Positions 62,893-64,000 of a stretch of DNA of 64,000 nucleotides are shown in pieces. Every line of letters begins with the position of its first letter. The stretch's first letter is position 1. The stretch covers positions 1 to 64,000 of the forward strand of contig NZ_JAFKRH010000035.1 in NCBI RefSeq assembly GCF_019038465.1, read 5' to 3'. Under the pieces are notes generated by a model. It saw only the letters and a list, made by a program, of their open reading frames with translations, was not told the DNA's origin and made no database searches. The stretch is from Synechococcus sp. CCY 0621. GTDB taxonomy: Bacteria; Cyanobacteriota; Cyanobacteriia; PCC-6307; Cyanobiaceae. The translations under genes and the position numbers were made by a program.

Positions 62893-63735
62893 TCAGCTTC
62901 CCAGCCGCGCCCGGATATCCCGAAGCCGGGCGACGTTATTCACCAGCGCCGGAGCGCTGTCGAGGCCCTGCAGGTAATCGAACACATAGGCCAGCACGGC
63001 GTAGATGGCGCCGGCACTGAAGGACGCCGAACGGGTGAAGTCGATCAGGAGCACCACCAGGGCCACGATCGTGGCGAGCTCCGTCACGGTCCAGGTCCAC
63101 GACTCACTGTCGGAAAGCTGCACATGCCAGCGACGCACGCGGCCGAAGTGGCGCCGCAGGCGCAGCGGGCGCGCCGCCTCGATGTCGGCGATCTCGCGCT
63201 CGATCTGGTCGTTGAGGCCGCGGTGCAGGCGCAGGGCGCGCCGCCAGTACCAGGCGTTGACGAGCCCCATCGGCAGCAGCACCGCCATGGCGATCAGTCC
63301 GGCCTGGAGGTCGTAGGTGAACAGCATCACCAGCGAGCCCACCACGGTCACCACCTGGGAAAACATCGCCGGCACGTCGGCCTCGAAGAAGCCGACCATG
63401 TCGCGCATCATCTCGACCCGCGCCGACACGATGCTCGTGCCGTGGCCGAGGCGCTTCTGCTCGGCCACGGTGAGAACGGCGAGGCGGGCATAGAGACCCA
63501 TGAAGACCCGGGTGTCGAAGCGCTGCCGCACGAAGGCCGTGACCAGGTGCACCAGCCACACGGCGATCAGCGCCGACAGGCCCCGGTAGCTGCTCTTCAG
63601 CAGCCCGTCGACCGCCCAGCCGGTGATCGCCGGATAGGCAAGCATGCACAGGTTCTCAAGCAGGGTCAGGGAGTAGGTGCCGGCAATCGACAGCCGCTCG
63701 CTGCGGGAGAGTGCGGAAAGGATGGGCAGCGTCAT
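62893..63735 (-). CDS. ABC transporter six-transmembrane domain protein (ABC_membrane_3), no ATPase
   Basis: This 280-residue protein contains only an ABC-exporter-type membrane domain. It opens with SERLSIAGTYSLTLLENLCM, then shows MVGFFEADVPAMFSQVVTVV, NAWYWRRALRLHRGLNDQIE and AGAIYAVLAYVFDYLQGL, with about five to six helices. No nucleotide-binding domain follows before the stop. Stand-alone proteins of this type exist; the transported substrate is unknown. A partial gene ends 32 bases upstream on the same strand, so they may be cotranscribed. A remnant copy lies at 60243-60485. Confidence 0.82.
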   Translation of the reverse strand: MTLPILSALSRSERLSIAGTYSLTLLENLCMLAYPAITGWAVDGLLKSSYRGLSALIAVWLVHLVTAFVRQRFDTRVFMGLYARLAVLTVAEQKRLGHGTSIVSARVEMMRDMVGFFEADVPAMFSQVVTVVGSLVMLFTYDLQAGLIAMAVLLPMGLVNAWYWRRALRLHRGLNDQIEREIADIEAARPLRLRRHFGRVRRWHVQLSDSESWTWTVTELATIVALVVLLIDFTRSASFSAGAIYAVLAYVFDYLQGLDSAPALVNNVARLRDIRARLGS

Positions 63736-63767
63736 GATCTGGCGGCGCCAGGGCAGGTGGGATCCGC

Positions 63768-64000
63768 TCAGGGCACGGGTTGGCGCCAGAGCGTCTGGCG
63801 CGTGGCGGCCGTGACCTCGGCTGGACTCGGCATGCTGCCGAACCAGAGCAGCAGATGGTCACCGGGGCGCCGGCGGACGCCGGATTCACAGGCAGCCCGA
63901 ACGACGCGCTCGGTGCGGCCGTTGGCGAGAACGGCATAGCCGTCGGTGATGCGGATCTGGTTCTGCCGGCAGCGGATCTCGACGGTCAGCAGCGAATGGT
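63768..64000 (-). CDS. C-terminal part of an unidentified protein
   Basis: An open frame enters from the right edge and ends with TGA at 63768. The 77 visible codons read HSLLTVEIRCRQNQIRITDG and end RQTLWRQPVP. A conserved-looking beta pattern with CRQNQIRITDGYAV is present, but I recognise no family. Placement just upstream of the ABC_membrane_3 gene suggests a shared transcript. Confidence 0.55.
   Translation of the reverse strand, partial: HSLLTVEIRCRQNQIRITDGYAVLANGRTERVVRAACESGVRRRPGDHLLLWFGSMPSPAEVTAATRQTLWRQPVP

Overview
The window comes from a very G+C-rich unicellular cyanobacterium of the Cyanobium / marine-type Synechococcus lineage. The sequence shows this directly: the first codons of psbA (D1) at the left edge, CP12, PsbX, Ycf66, a one-helix high-light-inducible protein, DUF2301 and DUF3747 proteins, and a circularly permuted, two-piece tmRNA whose tag reads ANNIVRFSRQAAPVAA, the picocyanobacterial type. 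Most of the window is ordinary, densely packed chromosome with ATGA/GTGA overlaps, short convergent overlaps and many GTG or TTG starts.

Layout. 1-3.7 kb: psbA start, two small secreted proteins, aspartoacylase-like enzyme, glutathionyl-hydroquinone-reductase-like GST, DUF2301 membrane protein. 3.7-13.3 kb: ABC-F ATPase, CP12, Obg GTPase, MalK-type ATPase, MutS2, a VOC protein, HemB, DnaJ. 13.4-16.6 kb: thioredoxin-like protein, PilZ-like protein, a secreted protein made of three 33-residue repeats, the tmRNA, and an RlmL-type methyltransferase. 16.7-21.8 kb: cytoplasmic alpha-amylase, a subtilase with a kexin-type P domain facing a small protein that resembles its prodomain, and a holin-like/DUF883 pair. 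21.9-30.5 kb: SMC, PRC-barrel protein, MsrB, LpxB-like glycosyltransferase, tRNA-Leu(GAG), AccC, YggT. 30.5-39.2 kb: PsbX, Ycf66, two tandem propeller-like lipoproteins, HLIP with an ABCD-type transporter, HIT, ComM, S21, DUF3747, peptide deformylase. 39.3-49.9 kb: S9 peptidase, GltS, an A+T-richer OafA-type acyltransferase, a bifunctional aldolase/dehydrogenase, an MDR oxidoreductase, a methyltransferase. 49.9-60.2 kb: VapBC, Coa1-like protein, MtnA, secreted amidase, Na+/H+ antiporter, TrkA-like protein, and a 928-residue membrane polyferredoxin fused to a cNMP-fold domain. 60.2-64 kb: a low-GC accessory patch (DUF2254, an antitoxin with a broken HigB toxin), flanked on both sides by copies of the same ABC_membrane_3 sequence, one intact and one a 240-bp remnant.

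The least-described items are the subtilase with its prodomain-like neighbour (18.4-21.0 kb), the polyferredoxin/cNMP fusion beside the ion-transport genes (54.3-59.4 kb), and the 60-63.5 kb patch with its decayed toxin-antitoxin pair. The two-piece tmRNA is unusual but already known from this lineage. No phage, IS transposase, CRISPR array or rRNA was seen.
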